DNA of 64,000 bases from Sympetrum striolatum (GCA_947579665.1 OX388349.1:21484459-21548458); one strand, 5' to 3'; positions 1 to 11,960 are shown, numbered from the stretch's first letter. The notes: a model not told the origin generated them from the letters alone. Translations and numbers: made by a program.

Positions 1-584
1 AACGGGGTTTACAATCTATTACTCCATCCGCTTACCGGTTCACCCGGTTTTTCACAAGTTGAGGTTTCATAAATTAAACGGTGAATAAGCAACAGAGTTA
101 GAATCAAGCTAATAGTGCTTATGTGTCAGTAAATTATTCAGCCAGAAAGCCGGTTGAAAGCACAAACTGTCAAACATTAGCTACCAGAAGCTAGCAGCAG
201 GAAATGAGGCCTACTAAGCAAGATGTGGAGTGAGGCAGTTTGCCCTTGCTTTCCACACGAAGCCACAATGATGTCATACGCGGAATATGAGCACGTAAGT
301 GAAGCATGATGACTCTACGAGAAAAAATTTTCTTGGCATTCCATTAGTTTAGTCCTTAGTGTCATTATTCTGCATACCTCACCTCATTAGATTTCATGTA
401 ATCACAGCTATGAACAATACTTAGAAAAAAGTAGGTGAAAACACATTTTTCTTTATTCTGTACCAAAAGACAAATGAAACATATTCCACTCATCAAATAT
501 AAGAAATAAAAAAGTGACCATGTTTTCATTTTTTTCTATATTAGATTAATTTAAGTGATTTTTCACTCCTATGTTTTCTTATGG
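1..584. other. AT-rich non-coding stretch
   Basis: No open frame of note, no repeat and no RNA gene seen. Ordinary AT-rich spacer or intron-like sequence. Confidence 0.6.
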
Positions 585-665
585 TACACTCCTGGCCAAA
601 AGTAACGCAGCACCTCCCTAGCGATCCTTACAGCTGGTGCTGCGTTAATTTTGTCCAGGACTGTA
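585..665. mobile_element. 81-bp Tc1/mariner-like MITE hairpin
   Basis: Two 30-nt arms (585-614 and 636-665) are inverted copies of each other with 27 of 30 positions matching, around a 21-nt centre. Each arm begins with TA and then reads CACTCCTGGCCAAAAG or CAGTCCTGGACAAAAT, which resembles Tc1-type terminal repeats (CAGTGCTGGCCAAAAA in Tc1). Tc1/mariner elements insert at TA, and both ends start at TA. There is no room for a transposase, so this is a non-autonomous element reduced to little more than its ends. Family assignment rests on the end sequence only. Confidence 0.65.
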
Positions 666-1289
666 CGTCCAAACCTAACAACTCCTTTTTTACTTATTAG
701 AAGCCTTACTGAAGTCAATGGTGGTACCTCATTCACAACATTCAAATCATGAATAGCGATAAAGATATCGGCTTTTATAATTGAGGCGCTAAGGCGGTTT
801 AGAGGAAGACCACACTACAAGCAAGAAAATAAAATTTTATTACTACCATTGAATTTAACAAGCGAGCACAGTTTCACTACCGTTGTAGTATCGCCAGCAT
901 GAATATGTAATACAGGAGAAGTAACACAAAGTTCTTCCAGTATATTCTTACCATTTCGACAGATTTCTGGAAATTGCTGAGTCAGATAGCCTAAATTAAT
1001 CTCATAGTTAAAAATGTCCCTCGGTTTTATGAGCTATCTAAAATCGGATGGAGTTCATTTGTAATTTCGAGTGATCATATACTTCCTTCTTCGAGCGAAT
1101 AGACTTCTAATCAACAGCCATTATGTTTTGTAATGTGTTTCACACACAGATAAGTTTGAAGTAAAATTTAAAGTGAAGAAATTTTTCTTTATCGGCTAAA
1201 TTGAGAAGATTCTGGTGTAAAATCCGATAAAATATAGGGTTAAAAAATCCTCATTGATGACATAAAGTCGGGAAGAAAAATCAAACGAT
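666..1289. other. AT-rich non-coding stretch
   Basis: Nothing recognisable; all frames are closed by frequent stops. Confidence 0.55.
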
Positions 1290-1570
1290 CGATGCGCTAT
1301 GCGACACTGTTTCATTTCAAATTACAGTCCGGTTGGCAATATCGTTTTGGGCGATGGTAGCCATGGGATTTTCCATGTTTTTTGGCCCACTTTCCGCACG
1401 TTATCGCGCTTTCGTGGTGCGAGAAGCCTAGAGCGATAAATCTATGGGAAACATATTGAAAAATGAACGAATGAGTTACGTTTCGGGCGCGATCGCGAGC
1501 ATTGTAAAACTGACCTATGGCGTTATTTTACCATCCGGGAGAGATACTGGTAAATGTGACGAAGGCCAAG
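1290..1570. other. GC/CpG-richer island
   Basis: Local rise in G+C with many CG dinucleotides, including CGGGCGCGATCGCGAG near 1485-1500. No sustained open frame. It is the first of the composition islands that recur across the window. Confidence 0.5.
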
Positions 1571-2183
1571 CTATGAAAACATGTACTCGGTGACGATTGA
1601 GAGATTTATAAATCACAGAAACACGTTTATTCCCGAATACGTTAAAAGGGCGCTCTGAAGAATTAAATTGTCTCGTCTCTGTGTTTACTGCATTTTAACA
1701 CATAAATAACTTCAGAAATTCTTGGCAGCTTCGATTTTTGACATTGTAACATTTGAATCTGAAATTTCTGCGGAAATTCGTCCTACGCTAAGTTTAAGCC
1801 ATCATTACAACCTTTCTTTAATTGCCGATACATAATAAATATAGCAATAGGATAATAATAGGTTAAGCTACGTATAAAAAGTTACAGTTTCCTTTAAAAA
1901 CAAATAACTTGGACATTTGGAAGCAACTTAAAAAACTTAATGTATACTTTACTACTCACAACTCATCTCGCAATAATGTCAAAAGAAATAAGAAAATTTA
2001 AAAATTTGATGCTTAAAAGATGCATAACTTCACCGTTAAATCAATTGATCTATTAAAAACCTAATTCCAGGTCCCAAAGAACTTCAAGAAAGCATAAAAT
2101 GAAACTGAAAATTAATTACTAATTTTTAGAAGAAAATATTGAAATTTTAAGAAAAAGAGTGATGAATTTGTAAAGAGAAAATT
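1571..2183. other. AT-rich non-coding stretch
   Basis: Nothing recognisable beyond A/T runs. Confidence 0.55.
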
Positions 2184-2232
2184 TTGGAACACGGCTGTTA
2201 TCCACTGAAAAACCGCATTGGAGATTTTAAAC
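2184..2232. repeat. Fragment of the ACACGGCTGT repeat family
   Basis: Starts TTGGAACACGGCTGTTA and continues into ATTGGAGATTTTAAA. The same two blocks, in the same order, flank the longer copies at 8845 and, inverted, at the right end of the copy ending at 16502. Only the terminal part is present here. Confidence 0.55.
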
Positions 2233-2439
2233 CTCTCTTAAGAATAGAATTTATTTATTCAATTTTAATGTAAATTTTTAAAAACGGAAGACAAACTGTA
2301 TATAAGAAATCTAAACAAAGGAAAAATAATTAACGTATTCCTTTTCGCACGGCTTCAATCAGACCATAATTATGATAATAAAGATTTAGGCTCACCAAAT
2401 GTAATTTTAAGCTCCAAAATTCAGAAACGACGTCTGCCT

Positions 2440-2760
2440 AATTCGCTAGATCAAATCCCTTCTGGACGAGAGGATTCGATGAAGAATGGCATCCGAAGGA
2501 CTTAACGATTGAGACGTTCCAATCGGAAGGAGGTTAAGTCATCGAAATCGCTCTAATTATTCGAGGAGAATCCAGCCGAAAAAAAGGAGACCCAAGTCCG
2601 ACCAGAAAGGATGGTTTCTCGCGATGAATTTAATCACAATCCCATGATTTCCTTTCGGCTAGACATATCTTCCGCTCGGAGACTTCATTGTATATGCATG
2701 TGCCTTTCACGAGGGTTGAATGAGTTCCTTATCTCCCCGGGGTAAAAAATGCCTTCCACA
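2440..2760. other. GC-richer island
   Basis: Higher G+C than its flanks, with CG dinucleotides and short purine runs. No open frame or motif that I can name. Confidence 0.45.
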
Positions 2761-4240
2761 AACTCAGAGGAATGAAAATGCTTCCGAAAGATGACCTCAA
2801 GACGTCTAATAATGAACTCTATCCTCTCTTCTGACCTAAGGCTTTGTTTTATTCGGGCACCACTCTACAAAAGCTTCTTCACCTTTGGACAAAAAGTCTT
2901 CTATTCTCTGTAATTTACCTAGGCCGTGTTTCTTTTTGAATGTGAATGTCAGAAAAGCAGATAGACTTAACTTTAGGTAAAATAGATGGAAAGGGCACTA
3001 GAGAACACTATTTTGGTTTTTTTCCCTTTCAGAATAAAGGGGCAAAAAAGCTTTATTTTCATTGGCGGGATTACAGCGACCAGCCACGAGTTAGAGGATA
3101 ATCTGATGATGCATGTTTTCATGAAAAATACATACTCCGAAAAAATGCCATGTCAGAACGAAAATAGCTTTTTTCCGTTTAAATTTGACACCGAAGCAAG
3201 AGACGGTAGAGGGTGTTGTAGGACATGTATTATCGATTGATAGCCCCTGACGGCAATAAGTATTCAAACGGAAGCACTGCATTTGGAAAGGCACAAACAA
3301 CTTTATGCAAACGTCAGCAAAATTCTCCAGCTACCGATATAAACGGGAAATGACCTAAATTTTTTACATGGAACGAAGAACTTGGAGCTTTAAAAAATCT
3401 ATAATATCACCCTAAAAGAGCTTAAAATCAAAGAAGAGGTTATAAAAAAGAAGGTTATGCATAACTAACTGGAACGTGCAAAATATTTTGCGGATATTAC
3501 AATATTCTTAGGATCGTAAGCATTTTTTCTGATTCCCTCTCTTCAAAATTTATGAGGAAGTTTAGAATAATGACGAATTTGTTGCACAAACGAAATATCC
3601 CGTTTTTTTCTCACCGATGCTACACGGCACTTAAGCCCCGTAACGTAAATAATACATCATCACAGTCGCTAAAACTTTTCTAGCCTAGTTTGTAGGGATG
3701 ACTCAAACCCAACGTTTTGTTTGTGACTCGAAAAGCCTACTAATAGAGCCTAAAAAACCTACTAATTTGATAATTCTTTTGGGCATTTTTAAAGCATCTT
3801 TCGACAGTATTAATGGAGGTGAAAGCCACTTTTCACCAATTCTATTTCATAGACAATTGGAAGTTTTTTACACCATAATCCAGCTCTATATAAATCGTAC
3901 TTTCCTACAGAATTATGACACCACATAAAAATAGGCAATATCTGTTTAGTGATAATGTATAAATTTAGCTTGGAGAGAGTTGTATTGTTATAGTAAATGC
4001 TGTATATTTATTTACTTATTTATTCTCAAAGACTACAAATAGGCAAGGTGGTGGATAGATTATAAATTTTTTGTAATTATTGTGTGGTTTTATGATATAT
4101 GCTGATATATGTTCTACAATAGTCAATAAAGTTGAAGTATTAATTAGTTTTGTATATAGAATTGTTTCAGTGTCTAGAATGGATAAGGGTTAAATGATAG
4201 AAAGTAACTTATAACTTCGCACATGTAAGTTTGCAGCTTA
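2761..4240. other. AT-rich non-coding stretch
   Basis: Contains open frames of at most 84 codons on both strands, overlapping one another, with no recognisable protein motif. From about 3990 to 4150 the plus strand is T/G-rich and ends with an AATAAAG-type signal near 4125, which may be an old retroelement 3' end, but nothing confirms it. Confidence 0.5.
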
Positions 4241-4458
4241 ACCCAAAGTACAGAAGTAAAAAATAGTGACTTGGCTCGGGACTGGAACCTAGGTCTCCCA
4301 CTTTCCGGGAAGGTATTCCATCCACTGAACTACCGAGCCACGTCCTTTTCACTTCTGTAAACGGGATTCATTATCGGTTAGAATACCTTTCCGGGAAGGA
4401 GACCTGGGTTCGATTACCAGCCAAGTCACTATCTTTCAATTCTGTACAACTTTGGGGT
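4241..4458. repeat. Fold-back pair of tRNA-derived SINE pieces
   Basis: The minus strand of about 4267-4345 reads like a tRNA head: an A-box-like GGTAGTTCAGTGGATGG, later AGACCTAGGTTCCAGTCC in the B-box position, and acceptor-like ends ACGTGGC and GCCAAGT. From 4381 to 4430 the plus strand holds the 3' half of the same sequence, ending CTGGGTTCGATTACCAG, which is a good T-arm. Beyond the tRNA part the flanks also mirror each other (ACCCAAAGTACAGAAGT at 4241 against CTGTACAACTTTGGGGT ending at 4458). The whole unit is therefore an inverted duplication of a SINE with its tail. The loops do not give a proper anticodon arm, so neither half is a functional tRNA gene. Confidence 0.7.
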
Positions 4459-4559
4459 AGGTGTTAACTTAAACTAGCACTGTAATAATTTCACCGCACT
4501 ATTGATCCCTAAAATTTTAATAAATAATAATGAAATTAAGATAGAATTATACCTCATTT

Positions 4560-5240
4560 AGCATGGCGAGCTTCTTATGAACTGGACCGAATCAGTTCAT
4601 TACGCAGGGTGAATCTACACGCCTATTATTCGGCATCCACTATTCTCCCCGTAAACAAAGATCAGGGCATGCCCTTGGTGTTCATCCGCCCCCATGGAAA
4701 ATGATACGAAGGCGTCCCCTTCGCACCAAAAATAAAGAGGACGCGTACTGAGTATGCCCTCAGCCCAAGGGCGCCCCTATTCCTCCACTCACCCATGCGT
4801 GAGACGCCTCAAACAGTGTTTTTAACTCCACGTACTTTGTTTACTCCGGAATATCGCACCCCGTCGCTTCGGAGGAAAATTATCCCTTGATAAATCGCGA
4901 TGGGAGGGCGAAAAATATCCCTCTTCCCGACATGCCTTACGCTCCCCTCAAATAAAGACGGAATACCCTTTTTTGCGCCACTTAATCTTGTCGATAAATC
5001 CCTTCCACCCATCTTCTGCCCTGCCAACCCATTTGTTTTTCACTCCGACCGACCAAACTTTACTTAGCTCACTCCATGCCCACATCACACAGAGACTTCC
5101 GTCTTCTACTTTTTTGTCCCGCGCCCATAATACCGCAAAACTCGACAACTTTTCCCCTAATCCGTTTTCGCCGCTTTTAAGGGAAAAACGCGATGATGTC
5201 ATCTTTTTGTCTCTCCGAAGGGGTCGCTTGCATTAAGTAC
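4560..5240. other. GC-richer island, pyrimidine-rich plus strand
   Basis: Richer in C and CG than its flanks, with long pyrimidine-biased runs on the plus strand from about 4980 to 5180. Open frames up to 87 codons occur on both strands over the same bases and look compositional. No gene called. Confidence 0.5.
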
Positions 5241-6118
5241 TTCTGAAAAGTCACTTCCCGTAGACGCATGGCTGGAAAGTAATTAAATGACTACAGGAAA
5301 TGAAACGGCAGATAAAACGATGCACAAGAGAGGGTCTGTGTAAAGATTAATTTTTATTTCGTGTTTCATTACGAAACACATTGTGATTCTTCGAAAAATA
5401 CGACGCAAAAAATATCTCTGCTGAGCAGATAGTGATACAGTTTTTCTGATTACGTAAAATAACGTTTAAAATGGGTATAAGAGTACTTCTAATACGAATC
5501 AAGATAAATTTTAATAGTAATAAGGTCTGAGTTACGGCGTAAGAGGTATAAAAGCATACTTTCATGCTGCAATGCAATACTATCAAAGCACATCCTTAAA
5601 AGTTTACAAAGATTCATAGTAAAGCATACATATATTAAAAATAAAGCAATGCAACGGAAACTTGGGAACCAAATCACTACTTCAAAAGACATAACTACTT
5701 ATAAATGGAAGACAGAATTGGTATGTCTGTTTACATATTCAGAAAGTACACCACAGTCTCGATGATAGTTCTGGATATCGAATCTTACGTCGCTTTGTAA
5801 TTTTTCTTGCCGTATTTTAGCTAAATAAAAGACTGATTAATTCTGTATTAGTATGTATTACCAACAAATATAAGACAAAACCTTCTAAAATATTATTTCC
5901 AACCACCATCATGGCTGCGCTTGTTTTGCAACACATTGTAGCTTATGCAGAGACTTCAAGGAAAGTTCTACTCGCAGTCATCCTAAAATCTTGTGAATTT
6001 GTAGAGGTGTAAAAACATTCTATTGTATATACGTATACGCAAAACTGATACAAATATTATTTTGTAGTTACACTCAAGTCAATCCAGAGACGTGTCTCTA
6101 CTGGAAGAGTGTATACTT
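5241..6118. other. AT-rich non-coding stretch
   Basis: No repeat or motif recognised. Short antisense-overlapping open frames only. Confidence 0.55.
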
Positions 6119-6226
6119 TTTCTTCAATACAACCATACTAGTAGTTATCAGTTTGTAAAACCTTTTACAAATTTTCTTCAACACAATCATACTAGTAGCT
6201 ATGAGTCAGTAAAACATTCCACAAAT
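6119..6226. repeat. Two-copy direct tandem repeat, 54-bp period
   Basis: Copy 1 (6119-6172) begins TTTCTTCAATACAACCATAC and copy 2 (6173-6226) begins TTTCTTCAACACAATCATAC. Both go on with ACTAGTAG, a GTAAAAC block and ACAAATTT. They are clearly related and moderately diverged, a local tandem duplication. Confidence 0.75.
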
Positions 6227-6339
6227 TTCTATCAATTCTTTTCGTCTTCCAAGCCTTAAATAATCCAAGTAAAAATCCTATAAAAATCTACGCTAAACCA
6301 TCGATCGCCCAACGAACATTTCCGAGATTGAACATCGTC

Positions 6340-6835
6340 TTAGAAAGGATTACGCTCGTCTACCGATCACCACAGCAGTACTGCGCGAAGTTAGAGCTGA
6401 CACTTGAGTGAGGGGGCAAAAAGGCTCAAGAACACTCCTCTGGAAAATGAATCCCATCGCGGATTCTAAGACGAAAAAACGAGGTCGAATACAATCCGGG
6501 ACGGCGATTAAATCCAGCTCAGCCATCCTCTCCCATCTTGTCAATCCACCTCTCCATGAAACCTGCCTAATTCCAGCGTAGGAAAAAATGATACGTTACC
6601 GAAAAATTCTGGGATGGAAGATAAAACGCGAGGGAGAAAGAAGTAAGAGATCGAAAGGGAGGGAGAACAAAGGAGATATCGGTCGGGGAGCGGAAAAAAG
6701 TACGCCCCGAGGGAAAAAGGAAACAAAGAAGGAGAAAAAGGGAGGCACAATGAGTGGAAAGGAAAATCGCGGCTCCGGAAAAGAAATGAAAGCGAACGAT
6801 CCGACGAAAGAGTGATTCGAAGGGGGATTAATCCG
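6340..6835. other. GC-richer, purine-rich island
   Basis: From about 6590 the plus strand is dominated by AG-rich runs such as GAGGGAGAAAGAAGTAAGAG. The complementary pyrimidine strand has almost no stop codons, which produces a 132-codon Ser/Phe/Leu/Pro-rich open frame (6541-6939, minus) that I regard as compositional. Confidence 0.6.
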
Positions 6836-7200
6836 AGGGAAGGGGATTCCCTTGTTGAATCAATTTGCGCCGACACTATGAGAAGAGGTGCCACGTTGAG
6901 GGAGATTTTTAACGCAAGAGGTAGACTTTTATGTTGCAAATTTCTGTTCCATTATAGATTCCTACCTACTACAAGCACTGAGCTACAGCTATACTCCTAC
7001 CGTATCCGTTATCAAGGGGGAAAATGGATATTCCCTTATGGAATCAATTTTTGCGAATACTATTGAGTTGAGATGCCACGTTAAGAGAAATTTTCAAAGG
7101 AGTTTTATGCAGCAAATTTTGGTACTACTTCTCAGCAATTCCTTCTACTGGTACAGCACAATGTCTTTATTCCTACTGCAGAATCGCGACTACAGCTCAA
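6836..7200. repeat. Direct tandem duplication, about 184-bp period
   Basis: Copy 1 runs from about 6836 and copy 2 from about 7020. Matching landmarks are ATTCCCTTGTTGAATCAATT against ATTCCCTTATGGAATCAATT, then GTGCCACGTTGAGGGAGATT against ATGCCACGTTAAGAGAAATT. TTATGTTGCAAATTT pairs with TTATGCAGCAAATTT further along. Short open frames cover both copies, but a one-base length difference before the GCCACGTT block shifts the frame between copies, so the similarity does not come from protein constraint. Confidence 0.75.
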
Positions 7201-8180
7201 TTTCCACCCAGCCCAGATTAAATTTTAATGAATTAAAACTGAACCTCAGAATGGACTAAATTTACGTTAATTCATAATTCACACAGCTAATTGTCTCAAA
7301 TTTCAATCTCATAAAAGTAATACACTAATCCTCTTCTCAGTCTCAAAAAGTGATAACAATATGTGCTATTATAGCATCATCCTGCATTTGAAGTTACATA
7401 AAGGTGGGAAAAAACTGTCGTATCGTACTTAGAATCATGCTACAATAACACAAAATTTTCTGTTCTATTATTATCATAATGTATCTAAATGGAACTGTAA
7501 AATCGATATATGCACAAGCTAGAGAAGTTCCTATTATGCTCAACTTTCAGCTACAAGATTCGCAAGGTTTTTCATACATCTATTTATTTAACAATACATT
7601 TTTCAAGAAGTATTTGTTTTCCCATGTTTTAATAATATTTCTACTGCCCAGAAAACGAATACTTTTAGTCTCAATCAGGACATTCATACATTTCTGTTCT
7701 GTTCCATTATCCAGTTTAATGAAAAACCGATTTCGGTCTACCAACGTCAAACCAGTTCAAGACTTGTTTTTTGCCTAACTTATCAAAATATACGACCCTT
7801 CTGATAGATTTCGAATCCATTATATATAAAGATTCATTAATGAAAAACTTTTAAATTTGATAAAAATATGATTCCATCACCTGCAATACTCAAACTGAAT
7901 TAACTAAGCATACGAGAACAATTTTAGTGATGAGTAAGACGTTACTCAAATTCATACCTCCTATCGATAAAACCACATACATATAACATAGTTACTCTAT
8001 ACTACTACATACTAATGCTAGCAATACACAAACTCCGGGAAAAGCATCCTTTGATCTTTTCCTCTCCATAGTTTATCAATAGTGTTAGAGTCCCTTGTTT
8101 CGATAGCAGCCTTTCAACTTATCACTCAGAAACAATAAGAACTAATACCATTTAGAGATCCGCTCTTTTGGTTAATTTCG
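7201..8180. other. AT-rich non-coding stretch
   Basis: One 99-codon open frame (7479-7778, plus) rich in Phe, Leu and Ile is present; it shows no motif and fits chance in AT-rich DNA. Nothing else seen. Confidence 0.5.
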
Positions 8181-8740
8181 AAAGCAATTTCTTTGGCGCA
8201 CCAAAAAGCGATATGAAAGGGGCCCACCTGTACGCAATTTTGCTCACCGTTCCGAAGTTCAAACCTTTAATCAATCTCTCGCGGAATCTCAACGCCTCCT
8301 CTTTTTGAAGCCCGAATTGATTTCACGCCAGGAAATACGAGAGGCGTTCTTAGAGAGAGTTCCGTCCTCTCCAATTAAGTCACATTCGATACGTTCCATC
8401 GAACTGCCACCAGTAAATTTCCGCGCCGTTGATCGATATGTTTTGCCTTGAACTTCTCGAATATCGGCCCTTTTATTCGGTTGGGAAAGAGGCTGTACAA
8501 AGGGTCCATCTTCATCTATCGAAACGACAAAGCTTCGATCGTGGACTTCGATTATGAGAAACAAAGAGAAAAGAAGTGAGCCGAAAGAGAAGTCCTGAGG
8601 GAACGATGCTCTGCTACCGAATCGAAAAAAAATAAGGACCGAGTACACAGTGGAGACTCCATACTGACCAGAAATAAAGCTCGGCAAATCGCACCATTCC
8701 CTTCGTTCAGTCGAGCTATTTTCAGCGAGTCGAAACATCA
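8181..8740. other. GC-richer island
   Basis: Raised G+C and CG content. A 150-codon minus-strand frame (8289-8741) covers most of it. It has no recognised domain, and its extent matches the island, so I treat it as compositional; a single unannotated exon cannot be excluded. Confidence 0.45.
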
Positions 8741-8844
8741 TTTATCGAAATTACCCGGTTATAAGAGAGGAACTAATCTGCCAAATACTAACTAAAAATC
8801 AAGAATCAATTGTTGAAAAAAAACTTCTGGTGAAAATAAAGGAA

Positions 8845-9085
8845 AGTTGGAACACGGCTATTAAGGAATTAGAGGTTTGAAATCTCCAATAGCCGTTTTT
8901 TGTCGGCGATCCTCTTCTCATTCTACGGTATTTCGAGAAAACAAGACAGGGCAGCGCACTTTTTGAGAGCACTCAATACGTATTTCGAATGCGATGCATC
9001 CTTCTTCAGGAGTAATTAAACTTTTGGTGTTCTGGACTAAAATTGAGGAACATAATCTAAAAGAAAAATTTTGGGGACTCTTTGG
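8845..9085. repeat. ACACGGCTGT-family repeat copy with hammerhead-like motif
   Basis: Begins TTGGAACACGGCTATTAAGG, then AATCTCCAATAGCCGTTTTT and GTCGGCG. It aligns over at least 150 bp with the copy at 16249. Inside it, at 8981-9010 on the minus strand, is CTGAAGA, one extra A, a six-pair hairpin GGATGC-ATC-GCATTC, GAAA, and the self-complementary ATACGTAT. Bases on either side (ACTC before, GAGT after) can pair as stem I. This is the arrangement of a hammerhead ribozyme with a tiny stem III. The element has no open frame, so it would be non-autonomous. Confidence 0.6.
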
Positions 9086-9108
9086 AAACTTTTCGGACAC
9101 CTAAATCT

Positions 9109-9540
9109 ATTCGATATATTGATAAATAGACGTTTGCAAGGGTGAAGTTATCGATACATAGATAAATTGAACTTAACGTGGGCTAAGTACAGTCAATTCG
9201 GGATAAAAACAAAATCTACCGGGTGCCCCTGAATCTTATGCAGTCGGTGATACACAAGTTACAATCTGGCGTTGATGCAGACCGCCGCCTGTTTTAAAAC
9301 CATATTGTTTCCTTAATAAGAGATTAATCATCTCAATGTGAGTCTACAGTGAGAGATGAAATTCAAGTAACACATTCATTAGAAATGAGACTATCGAATA
9401 TATAGTAACTGTAGATTAGCTTTCGATAGATCGATTCATCGATATAGAGTTTTCGATATTTTAATTTTCGACCTAGGTCATTTCCATTGAAAATATCTCA
9501 CCTGAATGCGATATAAATCCTGTTAATATCTTTATCGATT
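9109..9540. promoter_or_regulatory. Cluster of CGATA / TATCG sites (DRE/BEAF-like)
   Basis: CGATA or its reverse occurs at 9112, 9149 (palindromic TATCGATA), 9392, 9424, 9440, 9454, 9509 and 9533. Base composition would predict about one in this length. In Drosophila, TATCGATA is the DREF element and clustered CGATA is bound by BEAF-32 at boundaries and promoters. That function here is inference. No core promoter or gene is visible next to it. Confidence 0.35.
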
Positions 9541-11040
9541 ACTTTTAGTTATGTATCATTCTACACTCAAACCATTATAAATTAAAATCCTATCCTAAAG
9601 AATTACGATTCCATTGATGCAAAGTATTTAGAGATTGTGAAGCTAACTTCAATCTTTAAACTTTCAGACATTATCCTAGAGATGAACGCCGTTTCAAATG
9701 CGGTTTAACCAATTCAACTACTAGTACTGAAACCCACCACTCATTAGGAAGGAGTGGCGCAAGCCAGCCATCACACTAACAGGATCAGGACTTTGATTGT
9801 TATCAATGGGTTTAGGAGACATCGCAGATGACTTGAGATTAATTAATGGATGGGGCAGACGCGTGGCCGTAATTAGGCAGTCCTTCGGAGAAGGGTCGTC
9901 TTGAATATGAGTCCGAAACCTTATACTTCTGACAGACTTCGCAGTCTGAATTTACATACCGAGTTCAAATTTCAAACAAATGGGATCCGTAAGATACATT
10001 AAAAACTTCTCCACTCTTAACGAATAATAAATAATGGAATATTACTTCCAATCTCTGAGAATCAAAAGTAGCATTTGTTTTAAGTTGATGTTTTTTCAAT
10101 TTCTATCGAATCCAATTAAAACCGTGCGCCTCCTTGATTGGTAGAACAAAATTATCGTATAGGAATCAGGTAGACATCGCCAATTGAGAAGAAGATTAAG
10201 GAATTTCGCATAAATACAATTAATAATATAAAACATAGAGAAAAATTGGAAAACACTGCCAGTTTTATACATTTAGCATCATCCGATATTGATTCTACCA
10301 CCTAAAGAAAGTAATAAAGAATTGCACAGAGTCAAAATGTTACGACAGAAAATGTTCTATAACAAAATAAATACATAAAAAATTGCTGCTCCCAAGTACC
10401 TTAACTTGACTCTATGCACTAAAGATTTCGAGGGACAATATTGAAGAAAAAACATCCATTCTTTAGATGCATGTTCCTAAAAGTCCTACCTTTGGTTTAT
10501 TTAGCTTTAAAGTAATGTTATTAAATTACTTCGGAAGCAATAAAGTCAAATTGGTCATAAAATATTACCAAACTTAAACGAAATTGCCGATAAAGCAGTA
10601 AGAGAAAACTAATTAAACCAACGAATACAATTTTGCTAAATACATATCCTGATTGCAATACAAAATGGATCTATTCTATTCTGTGATTAGTTAAATATTC
10701 AAATAGATTTCATGCATTTTCATAAAATGAATAGGTGGTTTAGATTTATCTAAGACCCTTACAAACTTAATCAATCAACTTTACCAACCCTAACAGGCTT
10801 ATTAAACCAGGTACAAAGATAACGAAGGGGTATAATTTCCTAAGAATCGAAAGTTTTCACACAGGTTATACGAACGGAATTGAGCAAAACTTGGGTAAGA
10901 ACCTTTTCAATTAATTTATGTTCTCCGTCCAATCGTCATTCGCATACAAATGGATCTAATTAAAACCATTCACCCCTTTATACACACGAAATTCTGAAAG
11001 ACATATCATAAATGTAATCTTCGTAACATCGATCACCAAA
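9541..11040. other. AT-rich non-coding stretch
   Basis: Slightly more GC from 9700 to 9960, otherwise AT-rich. I looked for rRNA-like or tRNA-like folds in the GC-richer part and found none. Confidence 0.5.
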
Positions 11041-11960
11041 ACACTCCGTTAAAATCGCGTATCGTGCATTTGATCACCCCGATTTCTCAAAAAGATGGTT
11101 CCCATTTACCTGACAACGGAAGGAGTCAAGACCATCGATTTTTCGCAGCAAGACCCTCAACATTCTGCTTAATATTTATCGGACCATCGACCGGGGCCCG
11201 AATCAAAGGAAGGCATAAGATACAGAGCCGGGAAAGGAACGCGACAAAGAGAAACAGCCCCGGTGAAGTATAACATTAACACGACCACTTTGAATCTCGA
11301 TGGAACTCCCCTTCTTCAGAGATACGCATCCCGGAGACTCCTCCTCCGCGGAAGTTTGGAGCGAAGCGAGTTGAAAAGAAAGAGGAGGATTCCCGGATAC
11401 AGACAGCGAGTTTAGAATGAAAAGGGAAGGTAAGTAGATGAATGAGTTAGGGGCCCACGTACCGAGGGGAGGAAATCTCCCAATAGGCACTGCGCGGGGA
11501 TGGAAAGTCAAAAAAGACCTTAATATGGAACTCGAAGAGAAAGAAATGAGGGGGCCTGAAGAGGAATAAAAAAGACGATCACGAAGCAGTGGAGATAAGG
11601 AAAAGGGGATGGCTGAATGCAAAGGGCTCCTTTTTTAAAGAAGGACGGAGTTAGTGGAACGAAGACAGATAAGACGTGGGGCGCCTGAGAGAATGAAGGA
11701 TTTGAAAAGAAAGGTACGTGAGTACACAAAGATGGGGGGTGGGACTTAACGTCGCATTGATAGGGGTTAAGGAGATGATTCTCATGCAGCGGGAGTCTGT
11801 GTGATTAGGGTGATGGAGTTTGCGTTAGATTAGCGCCGTAAATTCTCGATGAAAAGGACAAGTTAGCGTACGAATGGAGTGCTCCGAAAATGCACGCTCT
11901 GCGATTCTCAAAACTGGAAGAATACACCGACGCTTCGCCACTTTCGTCTAACAGAGGAAG
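11041..11960. other. GC-richer, purine-rich island
   Basis: The plus strand from about 11200 to 11760 is strongly purine-biased. The pyrimidine strand gives a 139-codon minus-strand frame (11203-11622) with low-complexity Ser/Leu/Phe/Pro composition. I call no gene. Confidence 0.6.

Noticed and set aside
3107..3140. CTGATGA followed by a CATG-TTTT-CATG hairpin and A-run, hammerhead-like
   Set aside because: No palindromic stem III, stem I not supported; likely chance.
6541..6939. 132-codon minus-strand open frame
   Set aside because: Lies on the pyrimidine strand of a purine-rich island; Ser/Phe/Leu/Pro low-complexity product. Same reasoning for 11203-11622, 17029-17514, 28483-28905, 31397-31825, 56595-57083 and 58527-59051.
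9700..9960. GC-richer stretch looking like structural RNA
   Set aside because: No rRNA or tRNA signature could be matched and no consistent fold was seen.
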